Position numbers and translations under genes: made by a program. DNA of 64,000 nucleotides from Gemmatimonadota bacterium (GTDB lineage: Bacteria; Latescibacterota; UBA2968; UBA8231), in the NCBI GenBank assembly GCA_018673255.1, contig JABHDC010000249.1, forward strand, positions 29,147 to 93,146, written 5' to 3'. Positions 50,987 through 60,630 of the stretch are shown one piece after another. The notes below the pieces were generated by a model. The model saw only the letters and a program-made list of their open reading frames with translations, made no database searches and was not told where the DNA came from. Within the stretch, counting starts at the first letter, position 1. Every line of letters starts with the position of its first letter.

Positions 50987-52231
50987 TCACGGAAAGGTGA
51001 TTGTGCTGACGTCGACGAAGGAGGCATTCTGCACCTCCCAGACCCGGAAGGTACCGCTGGTGACATCGCCGTTCTCATCGAAATCGATGGAGCCGGACGC
51101 TCCTTCATAGTCGATGTCGATATTCTCGTCGATCAGACTACTGGCCCTGGTGAAATCATCCACGTTGACCGCAGCCCCGCTGCGGGACACCTCGCGCATG
51201 TGATCACGGATCGTCGCCGCGTCAGCCTGCCCCCCTTCCTGCATGGCCAATGCCAGCAGATAGATGGCGTCGTAGACTCCGTCGGCATACTGTCCTGGCA
51301 CGTCACCGAACCTGTCCGTGTAGTTGGCGGCGAAAAGGGCGCGATTTGCGGTTGTCGGTGAACGCTGCTCGAGTCCTTGCAGTCCCTCGTAGATGGCGAC
51401 CAGTGGTAGCAGGTCGGTGGTCGGTGCCATCTCGGTGATGAACTTCGGGCGATACGTCTCGGAGACGATCGACTCGGCATTGATCATGACCTTCACACCA
51501 TCGTTGCCGAAGGCGATGAGGTAGACCAGGTCTGGTTCGTCTGCCATGGCCGCCACAGCGTGCGGTCGGTAGTCGTAGGTCTCGATGGCATCACCGTCCA
51601 ACTCTGGATAGTTGACGCGGTTCACCACCTCCCCGCCCAGCGCCTCAAAGGTGGCGACAAATTCCTCCATCAGGCCACGGCCGAAACTGTTGTCGACGAA
51701 CATGATGCCCGCTCGCCGGTAGTCAGCGTCATACGCGTACTCCGCGACAATCCTCCCCTTGAGAAGGTCGGAGGCTGCCGTTCGCCACACGAGTTCCCTG
51801 TCCTCGAGCCCGGTGATCTCGGCCGAAGTGGCGGACGGTGAGATGATGGGGATGTTCGCCGGAATCGTGATCTCCTGAGCCACGCGCAGCGTCGAACTGG
51901 AGATTTGCGGGCCGACAATCGCGACGACGCCTTCGGCCACCAGGGTTCTGGCCCCGGCGACGGCAGCATCCGGGTCGGTCTCGGTGTCGGCGACGACCAG
52001 CTCGAAAGGCCGACCCAGTACGCCTCCGGCAGCATTGATCTCGGCGACCGCCATCTTGGCCGTCGCCAGCCACGATTCGCCATTCCGAGCCAGGGCGCCG
52101 CTGAGGGTCGTCAGCTGGCCGACGCGAATCGCTTGTACGTCAGATGCGGGTGCTGTTGAGGCTGAGTCATCTCCACAACCGAATACCAGCAGGCTCACCC
52201 ATCCGATTGCCGTCACAGTTCCATACCGCAT
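50987..52231 (-). CDS. Periplasmic binding lipoprotein (LivK type), paralogue D
   Basis: 414 residues from ATG 52231 (an ATG at 52261 with GGGAAG before it is the alternative). Lipobox VFGC is weaker than in the other copies. Type I periplasmic-binding fold: IRVGQLTTLSGALARNG, AVAEINAAGGVLGR, VADTETDPDAAV, VAIVGPQISSSTLRVA. It is very like paralogue B, and ends EVQNASFVDVSTITFP as B ends VQNAAFADVITITFP. It heads a two-gene unit with the GH36-like gene, again without a permease. Confidence 0.85.
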   Translation of the reverse strand: MRYGTVTAIGWVSLLVFGCGDDSASTAPASDVQAIRVGQLTTLSGALARNGESWLATAKMAVAEINAAGGVLGRPFELVVADTETDPDAAVAGARTLVAEGVVAIVGPQISSSTLRVAQEITIPANIPIISPSATSAEITGLEDRELVWRTAASDLLKGRIVAEYAYDADYRRAGIMFVDNSFGRGLMEEFVATFEALGGEVVNRVNYPELDGDAIETYDYRPHAVAAMADEPDLVYLIAFGNDGVKVMINAESIVSETYRPKFITEMAPTTDLLPLVAIYEGLQGLEQRSPTTANRALFAANYTDRFGDVPGQYADGVYDAIYLLALAMQEGGQADAATIRDHMREVSRSGAAVNVDDFTRASSLIDENIDIDYEGASGSIDFDENGDVTSGTFRVWEVQNASFVDVSTITFP

Positions 52232-52439
52232 GAGAAGTAGTCCGATACATGTAGGGGTCATCTGACTTCCCGGTGGCTCGTCGACCAGATTCGGCGAGTC
52301 GTGCTAGACTACGAGGTTGGACGATGCGTGCAAGGTTATTGTGGCGTGTCTGGCGGAGTCGGTGCAGGTCCGGGATGATTGATCCGAGCAGACCGGCGTC
52401 AGTCAGGCGTCAGGTGTAACAAGGACGGATGAACGTGGG

Positions 52440-52453
52440 CCTCCTCAAGGAGG
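52440..52453 (-). terminator. Hairpin downstream of the MDR reductase
   Basis: CCTCC, loop TCAA, GGAGG: a 5-bp stem 13-26 bases past the restored stop of the reductase gene in its direction of transcription. No T-run. Confidence 0.35.
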
Positions 52454-52476
52454 TGCCATCGTCCGTCATATAGAGA

Positions 52477-53442
52477 TCACCACCTTCGATGGGGGGGGGC
52501 CTCGACCAGATAACGCAGGGCCTCGGCGACCTCCTCCAATCGAAATGACCGATCGATGACCGGGGTGATTTTGCCGGATTCGATCATCTCGGTGAGTACT
52601 TCCAGGTCCGCTCGATTCGGCGTCGCTGTATAGGTTACGACCTGCTGGCTGATGAAGGGCGCCTGTGCGATCGCACCCAGCAGCGACGAGATCGGTCCGA
52701 GCCAGCGTCCTTCAGGACCCCCGACCACGACGAAGATGCCTTTGTCCTTCATGATCCGACGGCACGCACGCGGACGATGGTTGCCAATGACATCGAACAC
52801 GATATCGAAGGAGTCGTCGCGGGAAGTGAAGTCCTCGGTCTCATAGGGAATGACGTAATCGGCATCCAGCGAGCGAACCAGTTCGACATTCCGCTGACCG
52901 CACACAGCCGTGACCCGTGCGCCCAGCGCCTTGGCGACTTGCACCGCGAATGGGCCGACTGCACCCGTGGCGCCGTTGATCAGCACCTCCTGACCTGCTT
53001 CGAGTCGCCCGAAATCACGCAGGCCCTGCAATGCCGTGAATGCGGACAGGGGCACTGCCGCCGCTTGTTCGTAGGTCAGATTTGAGGGCATGCGTGAAGC
53101 CAGCCGCATCGGCACACACGCATACTCGGCCCACACCTCCCGGTCTGCCTCCCCGTAGACGGCATCGCCCGGCTTGTAGTCTGTGACCTGGCTGCCCACC
53201 TCCTCCACATCGCCGGCGTAGTCCATGCCGAGGCCTCGCTTCTTCGGCCGGAACAGACCGGAGAAGAGACGGATGGGTGCCGGGACGCCCTCCAGTGTAT
53301 AGCGGTCAGCCCGGTTCAGGGACGATGCACGAATCCGGATCAGGACCTCATCGTCACCTGGAATGGGCCGATCGATCTCTTCGAGACGAAGGACGTCAGT
53401 TGAGCCGTAGGTGTCGCGGACGATGGCTTTCACATTACTCAC
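52477..53442 (-). CDS. NAD(P)-dependent MDR oxidoreductase, 3' end frameshifted
   Basis: 321 residues from a GTG (53442; the GTG at 53433 gives the usual MKAIV start). Medium-chain dehydrogenase of the quinone-oxidoreductase type without structural Zn: GMDYAGDVEEVG, NADPH loop INGATGAVGPFAVQVAKALGA, VVGGPEGRW. The last residues are abnormal: after EALRYLVEA the frame runs through a 9-C homopolymer and ends PPHRRW. With one more C it would read PPPSKVVISI and stop at 52466, restoring the usual KVVI tail. That points to a single-base indel. The catalytic core is unaffected. Confidence 0.8.
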   Translation of the reverse strand: MSNVKAIVRDTYGSTDVLRLEEIDRPIPGDDEVLIRIRASSLNRADRYTLEGVPAPIRLFSGLFRPKKRGLGMDYAGDVEEVGSQVTDYKPGDAVYGEADREVWAEYACVPMRLASRMPSNLTYEQAAAVPLSAFTALQGLRDFGRLEAGQEVLINGATGAVGPFAVQVAKALGARVTAVCGQRNVELVRSLDADYVIPYETEDFTSRDDSFDIVFDVIGNHRPRACRRIMKDKGIFVVVGGPEGRWLGPISSLLGAIAQAPFISQQVVTYTATPNRADLEVLTEMIESGKITPVIDRSFRLEEVAEALRYLVEAPPHRRW

Positions 53443-53538
53443 CCAATAAGGACAGCCTGATGGTTTGGCCGCCCATTCTGTGCTACCGTTGCGCAGACCC
53501 TATGATCAACAACACGCATTGTGCAAGTGAGGCACCGG

Positions 53539-54987
53539 ATGAAGCGGCCGAATCTTCTCTACATCTTCACCGATCAGCAGCGCGCCGACACCATGGCCTG
53601 CTATGGCAACGACCAGATCGAAACACCGGCCCTCAATCATCTGGCCAGGGACAGCTTTGTCTTCGATCAGGCCTACGTCTCCCAGCCTGTGTGCAGTCCG
53701 TCGCGCGCGACGATGCTGACCGGACTGTGGCCGCATACCTCGGGTGTGCCTTCATGTAACAAACCCCTGCCGGCGGATGTGCCCACCATTGCCGAGATGT
53801 TACCCGAAGACTACGCCTGCGCCTACATGGGCAAGTGGCATCTGGGTGACGAGATCTTCGCCCAGCACGGTTTCGAAACCTGGGTGGGCACAGAGAACTC
53901 CTACCGCGCCCACTACTCGGATGCCGAGAGGCTGACCCATCACAGCGACTACGCCCAAGATCTGCTCGAACGAGGATTCGAACCTGATCGGGAACTGATG
54001 GGGGAACGGATTTTCTCCCGCCATGTTGAAGCCGAAATGTCAGAGCCGCTGACCAAGGCGGCCTTTCTCGGCGACCAGGCGGCAGACTACATCCGCGCCC
54101 ACCAGGATGAACCCTTCGCCCTCTGCGTGAGTTATCTCGAACCCCACCCGCCGCACACGGGCCCCCTCAACGATCTCTACGATCCCGCGTCGTTGCCGAC
54201 GGGACCAACCTTCATGGAGAGACCGGGCGACGATACGCCGCTGATTCTGCGGCTCATGTCAGCCATCTATATGGAGTCGGAGGAATACGGCTTCGACCTG
54301 CGCACCTCAGAAGGCTGGCGGGGCGTGATGGCCCGCTACTGGGGCAACACAACCCTCGTTGACCGGTCGGTGGCAAAGATTTTGAGCACGCTGCAAGAGT
54401 GTGGTCTGGCCGAGGATACGATCGTCGTCTTCACGAGCGACCACGGTGAGCAGATGGGCGACCACGGCATCCTCGGCAAGACCGTCATGTACGAGGAATC
54501 CGTACGGGTACCGCTGTTGCTGCGTGCCCCGATGCTTGAGGCGACCCCGCGGCACATCGAGGGCAATGCGAGCCACAACGACCTGGTGCCGACGATCCTG
54601 GATTTGATGGGATGCGAAGTGCCCGGTCACCTGCAAGGCGTCAGTCGTGTACCGGTTCTGCAGGGTGAGGAGGACCTGGCCGACGAAGACATCTTCATCC
54701 AGTGGAATGGTGCCGACGGCCATCCATCCGCCTCCCTCGGTGAAGCGGAGATCAACCAGTCCATGGGCGAACCGTTGCGGTCAGTGGTCACGGCGGATCG
54801 CTGGAAACTCAATCTCTATACAAGGGGTCCGGGTGAGCTCTACGACCTGAACGCCGATCCACATGAACAGCGGAATCTGTTCGGTATAGCCGAACACCAT
54901 CGTCGACGCGATGACCTCTATGAGAGGATCTGTGCCTGGCAGGGTAATGTCGATGACGACACGCCACTGCCGGTGATCGCGCGCTAA
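53539..54987 (+). CDS. Type I sulfatase
   Basis: 482 residues from ATG 53539, GTGAGG seven bases upstream. Metal-binding FTDQQRADT (Asp12, Gln13), formylglycine site CSPSRATMLTG (Cys52), KWHLGDE, YLEPHPPH and VVFTSDHGEQMGDHG are all present. It requires formylglycine-generating enzyme or an anaerobic maturase, neither of which is in the window. There is no signal peptide, so it would desulfate sugars in the cytoplasm. It is divergent from the MDR gene and convergent with the second TonB receptor. Confidence 0.9.
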   Translation: MKRPNLLYIFTDQQRADTMACYGNDQIETPALNHLARDSFVFDQAYVSQPVCSPSRATMLTGLWPHTSGVPSCNKPLPADVPTIAEMLPEDYACAYMGKWHLGDEIFAQHGFETWVGTENSYRAHYSDAERLTHHSDYAQDLLERGFEPDRELMGERIFSRHVEAEMSEPLTKAAFLGDQAADYIRAHQDEPFALCVSYLEPHPPHTGPLNDLYDPASLPTGPTFMERPGDDTPLILRLMSAIYMESEEYGFDLRTSEGWRGVMARYWGNTTLVDRSVAKILSTLQECGLAEDTIVVFTSDHGEQMGDHGILGKTVMYEESVRVPLLLRAPMLEATPRHIEGNASHNDLVPTILDLMGCEVPGHLQGVSRVPVLQGEEDLADEDIFIQWNGADGHPSASLGEAEINQSMGEPLRSVVTADRWKLNLYTRGPGELYDLNADPHEQRNLFGIAEHHRRRDDLYERICAWQGNVDDDTPLPVIAR

Positions 54988-55021
54988 ATTCCAGCCATCA
55001 GAGCTTCTGCACCCGCCCGGG

Positions 55022-57079
55022 TCAGAACGACCAGATCAGGCTGCTGTAGACACCCCGCTGGGCCTCGGTCGGCCCCGTATCCATGAGCAGATCGGCAGAC
55101 TCAGGATGATGATCGTCCAGCAGATTCTGCCCGACCAGGGAAAGCCTGAGCTCGCTGGACACCCGCCACTCGATGCGCATGTCGAGTTGGGTGTAGGCAG
55201 GGATATCCCGATGGGGGAGGTAGTCGTCATAGAGCAGGGGCGCGGCGCCGTCGGGCCGATCGGAGATCTCATCGACGAATCGCAGGATCGCATCCATCTG
55301 CACATTCGTCCAAGGGTTGAGAGAGGCCCACAGCAACACCTGGTGCGCCGGTGTACCACCCTCAACGGCATCACTTGTGGGCTCCAGCCCCGGATCAACA
55401 TTCAAGTCGATCCGCGTCGTGGCGTACGAAGTCCGCACGCGTCCCCAGTCTTCAGGCAGCGCCCACTCCAGTGCCACCTCGCCGCCCCAGGCGGTGCCCT
55501 CCATGCCGTTGACGGCTAACACCTCATCGCGGTAGTAGGGCGTCGAGTCGTCCTCGACCAGCCTTGGTACGGGAGGGCGATGCTCGCCCGCCCGCAGATC
55601 GGCGTAGTGGTTGTAGAAACTCGTCACATCGACCAGCACCTGATCCGAGAGCTGGCGCCGATACCCCGCCTCCAGGGCATGCAATACCTCGGACTCAAAC
55701 GCCCTGTCGCCGACGATGTACGTCTTCACGGCGGGTTGGTCGCCGGTGATTCCGGGAATCGCCGCCGACACGGGGAAGGTCCGGAAGAAAATGCGGACTC
55801 CGTCATCGGCGATCGACGGGGTTCGCACAGCGCGTGTCGCCGCCGCCCACACCGCCTGTCGCTCCGATATCCGCCACAACGTCCGGAAACTGGGTTGCAC
55901 CTCGACGCCGGTGAAGTCGTTGTGCTCGATCTTCGTGCCCAAAGACATGTGGATACGGGGAGTCAGTTGCACGCGGTGCTGGAGGAACGTGCTCCACAAG
56001 TCCGTACGTCGTTCCTGCGGCAGGAACAATACCTTTTCCGGTGTGCCACGGACATCCACCCGGGCCGAGCGATATCCCCATCCCCATGTGGTCTCCTGCC
56101 GCTCGCCCCAGTCGATGCGATGCTGGTAATCAGCATCCCAGGTGGAGCGTTCTGCGCTGCCGACTACGTTGTCCGAAAAGGCTCTGTCGTGATAGAGCTG
56201 CAGGCGCCAGTCACTTCGCTCTGTCTCTGCATGCTGCCAGCGGGCCATCACATGCCCTCCGGACAGATCCGCGTCGTCCTCCTGCTGGCGCAGCCAGGGC
56301 GCCTGCGGGATCGGGAACCGGAAGATTTGCCCCACGCGACCTGTGTAGACAGCTCCCTGCGTCATGAACTGATTCGGGCCGCGCTCCCAGTCGGTACGGA
56401 ATCCTCCACGCCCCATGCGTGAAGCGTCATTCGCCCGCCGTCCATCGGCACCCACGAAGGCGTCCCGATCGAAGCCTTTCCCGTAGACCCGAAAGGCGCC
56501 CGCCTCACCAAAGGATCCGCCGTAGCGGGCGGCAACTGCCCCACGCTCTTCGGTTCCGCCCGAGATGGCCAGCAGGCCACCAGGCGTCTGACTCGCGGAT
56601 CGCGTGATGATGTTGACGATGCCATTCATGGCGTTGGCGCCCCACAGCGTAGCGCCGGGGCCGCGGATCACCTCGATCCGCTCGATATCTTCCAGGACGA
56701 GATCGTGATATTCCCAGTACACGCCGCCGAAAACCGGACTGTACACGCTGCGTCCGTCGATGAGGACGAGCAGCTTCTGCGAGAATCGATCGGCGAAGCC
56801 GCGGGAAGACACGGCCCACTTGTTCCCATCCAGTCGCCCCACGTTCATCCCCGGGATCAGCCGCAGGGCCTCCGGCAGCGAGGTGACACCAGACCGTTTG
56901 ATCTCTGCACCGGTGAGCACGGCCACGGCTGCCGCCGTCTCGAACAGGGGCTGTTCGTTACGGGAAACGAGCGACACCTCTACCTCCATGAGTTCCTCGA
57001 GACTCAGGGAGGTGAGGTCGACGGTGGCCGTTGCCGGCAGCGCCGCCAGAAGAAGACAGAGGAATAGAGTGCGTAACAT
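55022..57079 (-). CDS. TonB-dependent receptor beside a propeller regulator
   Basis: 685 residues from ATG 57079; the longer frame upstream is shadow. Signal peptide MLRTLFLCLLLAALPATA, then SLEELMEVEVSLVSRNEQP (short N-terminal lead), plug domain with VLTGAEIKRSGVTSLPEALR, RRIEVIRGPGATLWGANAMNG and NIITRSA, and a barrel ending YSSLIWSF. The SLEELMEVEV lead is common in receptors of gene clusters with propeller sensors. It lies 68 bases after the propeller/AAA+ gene, in the same direction. No Shine-Dalgarno motif is clear. Ligand unknown; chitin-like oligosaccharide is a guess from the GH18 neighbour. Confidence 0.85.
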   Translation of the reverse strand: MLRTLFLCLLLAALPATATVDLTSLSLEELMEVEVSLVSRNEQPLFETAAAVAVLTGAEIKRSGVTSLPEALRLIPGMNVGRLDGNKWAVSSRGFADRFSQKLLVLIDGRSVYSPVFGGVYWEYHDLVLEDIERIEVIRGPGATLWGANAMNGIVNIITRSASQTPGGLLAISGGTEERGAVAARYGGSFGEAGAFRVYGKGFDRDAFVGADGRRANDASRMGRGGFRTDWERGPNQFMTQGAVYTGRVGQIFRFPIPQAPWLRQQEDDADLSGGHVMARWQHAETERSDWRLQLYHDRAFSDNVVGSAERSTWDADYQHRIDWGERQETTWGWGYRSARVDVRGTPEKVLFLPQERRTDLWSTFLQHRVQLTPRIHMSLGTKIEHNDFTGVEVQPSFRTLWRISERQAVWAAATRAVRTPSIADDGVRIFFRTFPVSAAIPGITGDQPAVKTYIVGDRAFESEVLHALEAGYRRQLSDQVLVDVTSFYNHYADLRAGEHRPPVPRLVEDDSTPYYRDEVLAVNGMEGTAWGGEVALEWALPEDWGRVRTSYATTRIDLNVDPGLEPTSDAVEGGTPAHQVLLWASLNPWTNVQMDAILRFVDEISDRPDGAAPLLYDDYLPHRDIPAYTQLDMRIEWRVSSELRLSLVGQNLLDDHHPESADLLMDTGPTEAQRGVYSSLIWSF

Positions 57080-57146
57080 GCAGCCAAGATCGCTGCCGCA
57101 GTGTAGCCGGTGCAAGTCGGTGGCTCGGCGATGGGTTGGGCCCTGG

Positions 57147-60100
57147 CTACGTCTGAAGGTTGAAATCTTGCGGCCGCAGGTCGCCGGGACCCTGTTCCCG
57201 CAGGGCGCGCTCCAGCAGATGCCGCAACTCCCGAGCGTTGCCTGGCAGAGGCGTATTGCCGAGGAGTTGAAGGATCTCCTCGCCAAGCTGGACAGACTTA
57301 GTCTCGAGCCCACGGGACAGGTCATCGATCATCCACTGCGCCAGGAGGGGGATGTCTTCGGGGCGGTCCCGCAACGCTGGAATGCTCAAGGTGTGGGCCG
57401 TCAGATGTTCGTAGAACGGCGCGTGGAAGGCTGCCACCTCCACCTGCACTGCCAGATCTTCGCTGGAACCGGCGATGATCCGCAGGTCGAAGGCCTCGGG
57501 CTCGGATCCGCCGGTCCGTTGCACCTTCCTCTCACTTAGAACACGAAGCAGGTGCGCCTGGAGTGGCAGAGCCAGTACGCCGACCTCATCGAGGTAGAGC
57601 GTGCCGCCATGGGCCTGCTGAATCACACCCTCCTGATCTTGACCGGCCTCTGGGAAAGCGCCCTGCACGTGACCGAAGAGTTGGGAGAGCGCCTGAGTCC
57701 GCCGGGTGAGTGAGGTGGTGACGTCAGCTGGCAGACCGGCGCAGCGTAGTGGCACGAAAGGTCCAGAGTGACGTGAACTGCCCGCATGAATGGCACGCGC
57801 CGCCAGCTCCTTCCCCGTTCCCGGTTCACCGGTGATCATGACCGGACCCCCGTCCTCCTGCAGTTGCCGAATCTGCTCCAGCATCTGTCGGTGGGCGGTG
57901 CTGGCCCCGACGAAGTCATCGACAGTCCACGCGTCGATGTGATGGGGCAACAACTCGATACGCTGACGCCGTTCCTTGGCGAGTTCGACCCGAGCCAGGT
58001 CGCGCTCACGGCGGCGTCGCACACCGTAGACGATGGCCACGGCCGCGCCGCCCAGAGACAGGGTAAAACCGAAGAGCAGGGCAAGCTGTGTGTAGGCGGG
58101 AGTGATGTGAAGAACCATCGTGGCGGGTGCGGAATAGTTGAGGTCGCCATCCACCGCTTTGACCTCGAAGGTGTAGTCACCGATCGGCAGGTCTCTGTAC
58201 GAGACCGACACCTGTCTTGTGGCTTGCCAGTCGTCTTCGTGGCCGACCAGACGGTAGGCGTAGGCCAGCTTGTCGCGGGGTGTCAGCGCGCTGTGCCCGC
58301 GGTATTCGATCGTGATCAGATCCTGCGAACTGGAGATGGACAGTTCGTCAACCGGGTCATATCGCTCATCGGCGGTGATCACTCCCAGTTCCAGAGAGGG
58401 AGGTTGGTCTGACGGCCGGTAACGAGTGATGCCCCCGTCTGTGCAGATCCAGATGTTCCCCTGATGGTCCTCAACGAATCCCTGGACGGCGTCGTTGATG
58501 AGTCCATCGCGCGTCGACAGATACTGGAACACGAGGCCATCGAAGCGCACCACGCCACCGCCATAGATGCCGATCCACAGATGACCGCGACGATCCTCGA
58601 TGATGTCGCGAATCATCCCGATGCGGGTACCGGTGCTTGGGGAATAGGTCTCATTCCGCTCACCGTCGAGACGAACGACCTGTCCCACCGTATTCCCGGC
58701 CCACAAGCGACCGCGCCGGTCCTCACCGATAAATGTCACATCGACCGATCGTGGCAGGACCGATTCAATGCGTGTCGCCGATCTGCCATCCCAACGCCAC
58801 AGCCCCTGGCCGGTGCCGAGCCATAGCTGCCCCTTCTGATCCACGTAAAGGGCAGTGATGCGGGTGTCAGCCAGAAAACCCTCCAGGATCTGCTGGTGAA
58901 ATCCGTCCGTCTCATGACGGTAGAGGTCCGCGCCCCTGGACTGCCACACCTGGCCCTGGTGACCGATGGCCATGACATCCTTGCCATACACCCCCGGCTG
59001 AGCATTCTCTACTCGGATCGGTATCGTCTCGAAGGTCTGGCCGTCGAAATGTGTCATCGCCAGCACTCCGTCATGGAGCATCCACAGATCCCCGGCAGCG
59101 TCCAGCCCCAGGTCCCACACACGATTTTCGGCCAGTCCATCTCTCGTGTCGAAGCTGACGAAGTGGTTGCCATCGAGACGTGCCAGGCCAGCGGGCGTGG
59201 CAAACCACAATTGATTGTCGCGGTCCTGGACACCGGCAAAGACATAGTTCGTAGGCAGGCCTTGAGACTCTGTGAAGTGTGCGAGCCGAATGCCGTCATA
59301 CCGAACGAGGCCACCGGCCATCGTACCGATCCACAAAGCGCCACCCTCGCCCACGGCGATCCCGCCGTGCATGATCTGGTCGTTCGGCAGTCCATCCTCT
59401 GTGGTGAAATGGCTCACCGACTGACCATCCCACCGGCTGAGTCCATCGTGGCCTGAACCGAACCACAGGTTGCCGTCGTCGTCTTCGGCGATGGTGACGA
59501 CATTGCCAGAGGCGAGTCCATCCTGTCGTGTCAGCGATATGGTGCTGTGACCATCATAACGCGTAACCCGAGTGCTCTGGCCGAACCACAGGTTGCCGTC
59601 GCGATCTTCGAAGAGGCTGTAGATGCCTTCCCGCCCCACGGTCTGGCTCATGTCGACGAGTATCCCGTCATCTTCGGCCATGCGATAGATCGGAGAGTCC
59701 TCCGTCCAAGGCGAGACGGGATCGAGGGTGGCAATCCAGAGCGCCCCGCCTCGATCTGTGATCAGGTTTGAGATAAGCTTGTCGACCAATGCGCCCTGGC
59801 TGCGATCAAATCGCTCGCCGTCGTACCGACTCAACCCACCCGTTCCACCGAACCAGAGGTCTCCATTGCGGGTCTGCTCAATGGCCAGGATATCACCCGC
59901 CGGTAGACCATCGGCGACGGTGAAAGAGGTGAGCCGTCCATCGTCCAGAAGGCACAATCCGTTCTCGGTGCCGATCCAGAGCCGTTCATCTCGATCCAGG
60001 TATATCACTCTGATCCGGTCGCCGAGGAGACCGTCAGCCACGGAATAACGTGTGAAGGTCTCGCCATCGTAGCGGACCAGCCCCTGGGCGAAGAGAGCGG

Positions 60101-60629
60101 AGAACCAGAGGACGCCCTCTGCATCGAAGAGCAGGCCACCCGCCCCGTTGGCGGGCAGATTGTCCTGGACATCAAAGCGCACCCACGGACCCACTCGCAG
60201 TCCCGTCCCGGCCGGACTGGACTCTCCCGGACCGGCGGGGCCGGTGTAGCGGGTCAATTCGCAGCGGATGGAACCAGTCGAGGCAAGTCCCACCTCGTCG
60301 GCAAGGCGGCGCAATGTGGCCTGCCATGCAGTCGTTTGCCAGAGGGCGTGCCGGGTGCTGTCCAACGCGGTGGGAGAGGTGAAGGAATAGAGATAGGAGA
60401 CGACACTGTCAGGCGTGGCGCGTGCCGGCACATCCGCCGGGAGGAAGCCACGATCACTCAGTAGCGGTGTCACAAGATCACGATGGAGCTGAGTGAAGGC
60501 ATCGGAGCCGCCAGGGGCGACCCAGAACGACATGCGGCCGATCGTATCCGCCGAGGCGAACAATGGACCGGCCAGAAGCATGACGGGAAGGACAACGGCC
60601 AGAACTCGCCACCATCGAACTATCAACAT
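57147..60629 (-). CDS. Membrane propeller sensor fused to a bEBP-like AAA+ domain
   Basis: 1160 residues. Signal/anchor helix (1-26); an N-terminal domain (about 30-140); fourteen propeller blades (LWIGTENGLCLLDDG type, about 165-720); Y_Y_Y domain; membrane helix (about 840-862); AAA+ domain from about 903. Walker A GEPGTGKE (934-941), Walker B GGTLYLDE (1008-1015). Where sigma54 activators have GAFTGA, this reads GAFPEA (990-995). No helix-turn-helix follows; the chain ends about 35 residues after the last AAA+ helix. So it senses a periplasmic ligand and has ATPase output, but probably does not open sigma54 promoters in the usual way. It starts one base after the GH18 stop (TGAGATG). Confidence 0.85.
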   Translation of the reverse strand: MLIVRWWRVLAVVLPVMLLAGPLFASADTIGRMSFWVAPGGSDAFTQLHRDLVTPLLSDRGFLPADVPARATPDSVVSYLYSFTSPTALDSTRHALWQTTAWQATLRRLADEVGLASTGSIRCELTRYTGPAGPGESSPAGTGLRVGPWVRFDVQDNLPANGAGGLLFDAEGVLWFSALFAQGLVRYDGETFTRYSVADGLLGDRIRVIYLDRDERLWIGTENGLCLLDDGRLTSFTVADGLPAGDILAIEQTRNGDLWFGGTGGLSRYDGERFDRSQGALVDKLISNLITDRGGALWIATLDPVSPWTEDSPIYRMAEDDGILVDMSQTVGREGIYSLFEDRDGNLWFGQSTRVTRYDGHSTISLTRQDGLASGNVVTIAEDDDGNLWFGSGHDGLSRWDGQSVSHFTTEDGLPNDQIMHGGIAVGEGGALWIGTMAGGLVRYDGIRLAHFTESQGLPTNYVFAGVQDRDNQLWFATPAGLARLDGNHFVSFDTRDGLAENRVWDLGLDAAGDLWMLHDGVLAMTHFDGQTFETIPIRVENAQPGVYGKDVMAIGHQGQVWQSRGADLYRHETDGFHQQILEGFLADTRITALYVDQKGQLWLGTGQGLWRWDGRSATRIESVLPRSVDVTFIGEDRRGRLWAGNTVGQVVRLDGERNETYSPSTGTRIGMIRDIIEDRRGHLWIGIYGGGVVRFDGLVFQYLSTRDGLINDAVQGFVEDHQGNIWICTDGGITRYRPSDQPPSLELGVITADERYDPVDELSISSSQDLITIEYRGHSALTPRDKLAYAYRLVGHEDDWQATRQVSVSYRDLPIGDYTFEVKAVDGDLNYSAPATMVLHITPAYTQLALLFGFTLSLGGAAVAIVYGVRRRRERDLARVELAKERRQRIELLPHHIDAWTVDDFVGASTAHRQMLEQIRQLQEDGGPVMITGEPGTGKELAARAIHAGSSRHSGPFVPLRCAGLPADVTTSLTRRTQALSQLFGHVQGAFPEAGQDQEGVIQQAHGGTLYLDEVGVLALPLQAHLLRVLSERKVQRTGGSEPEAFDLRIIAGSSEDLAVQVEVAAFHAPFYEHLTAHTLSIPALRDRPEDIPLLAQWMIDDLSRGLETKSVQLGEEILQLLGNTPLPGNARELRHLLERALREQGPGDLRPQDFNLQT

Positions 60630-60630
60630 C

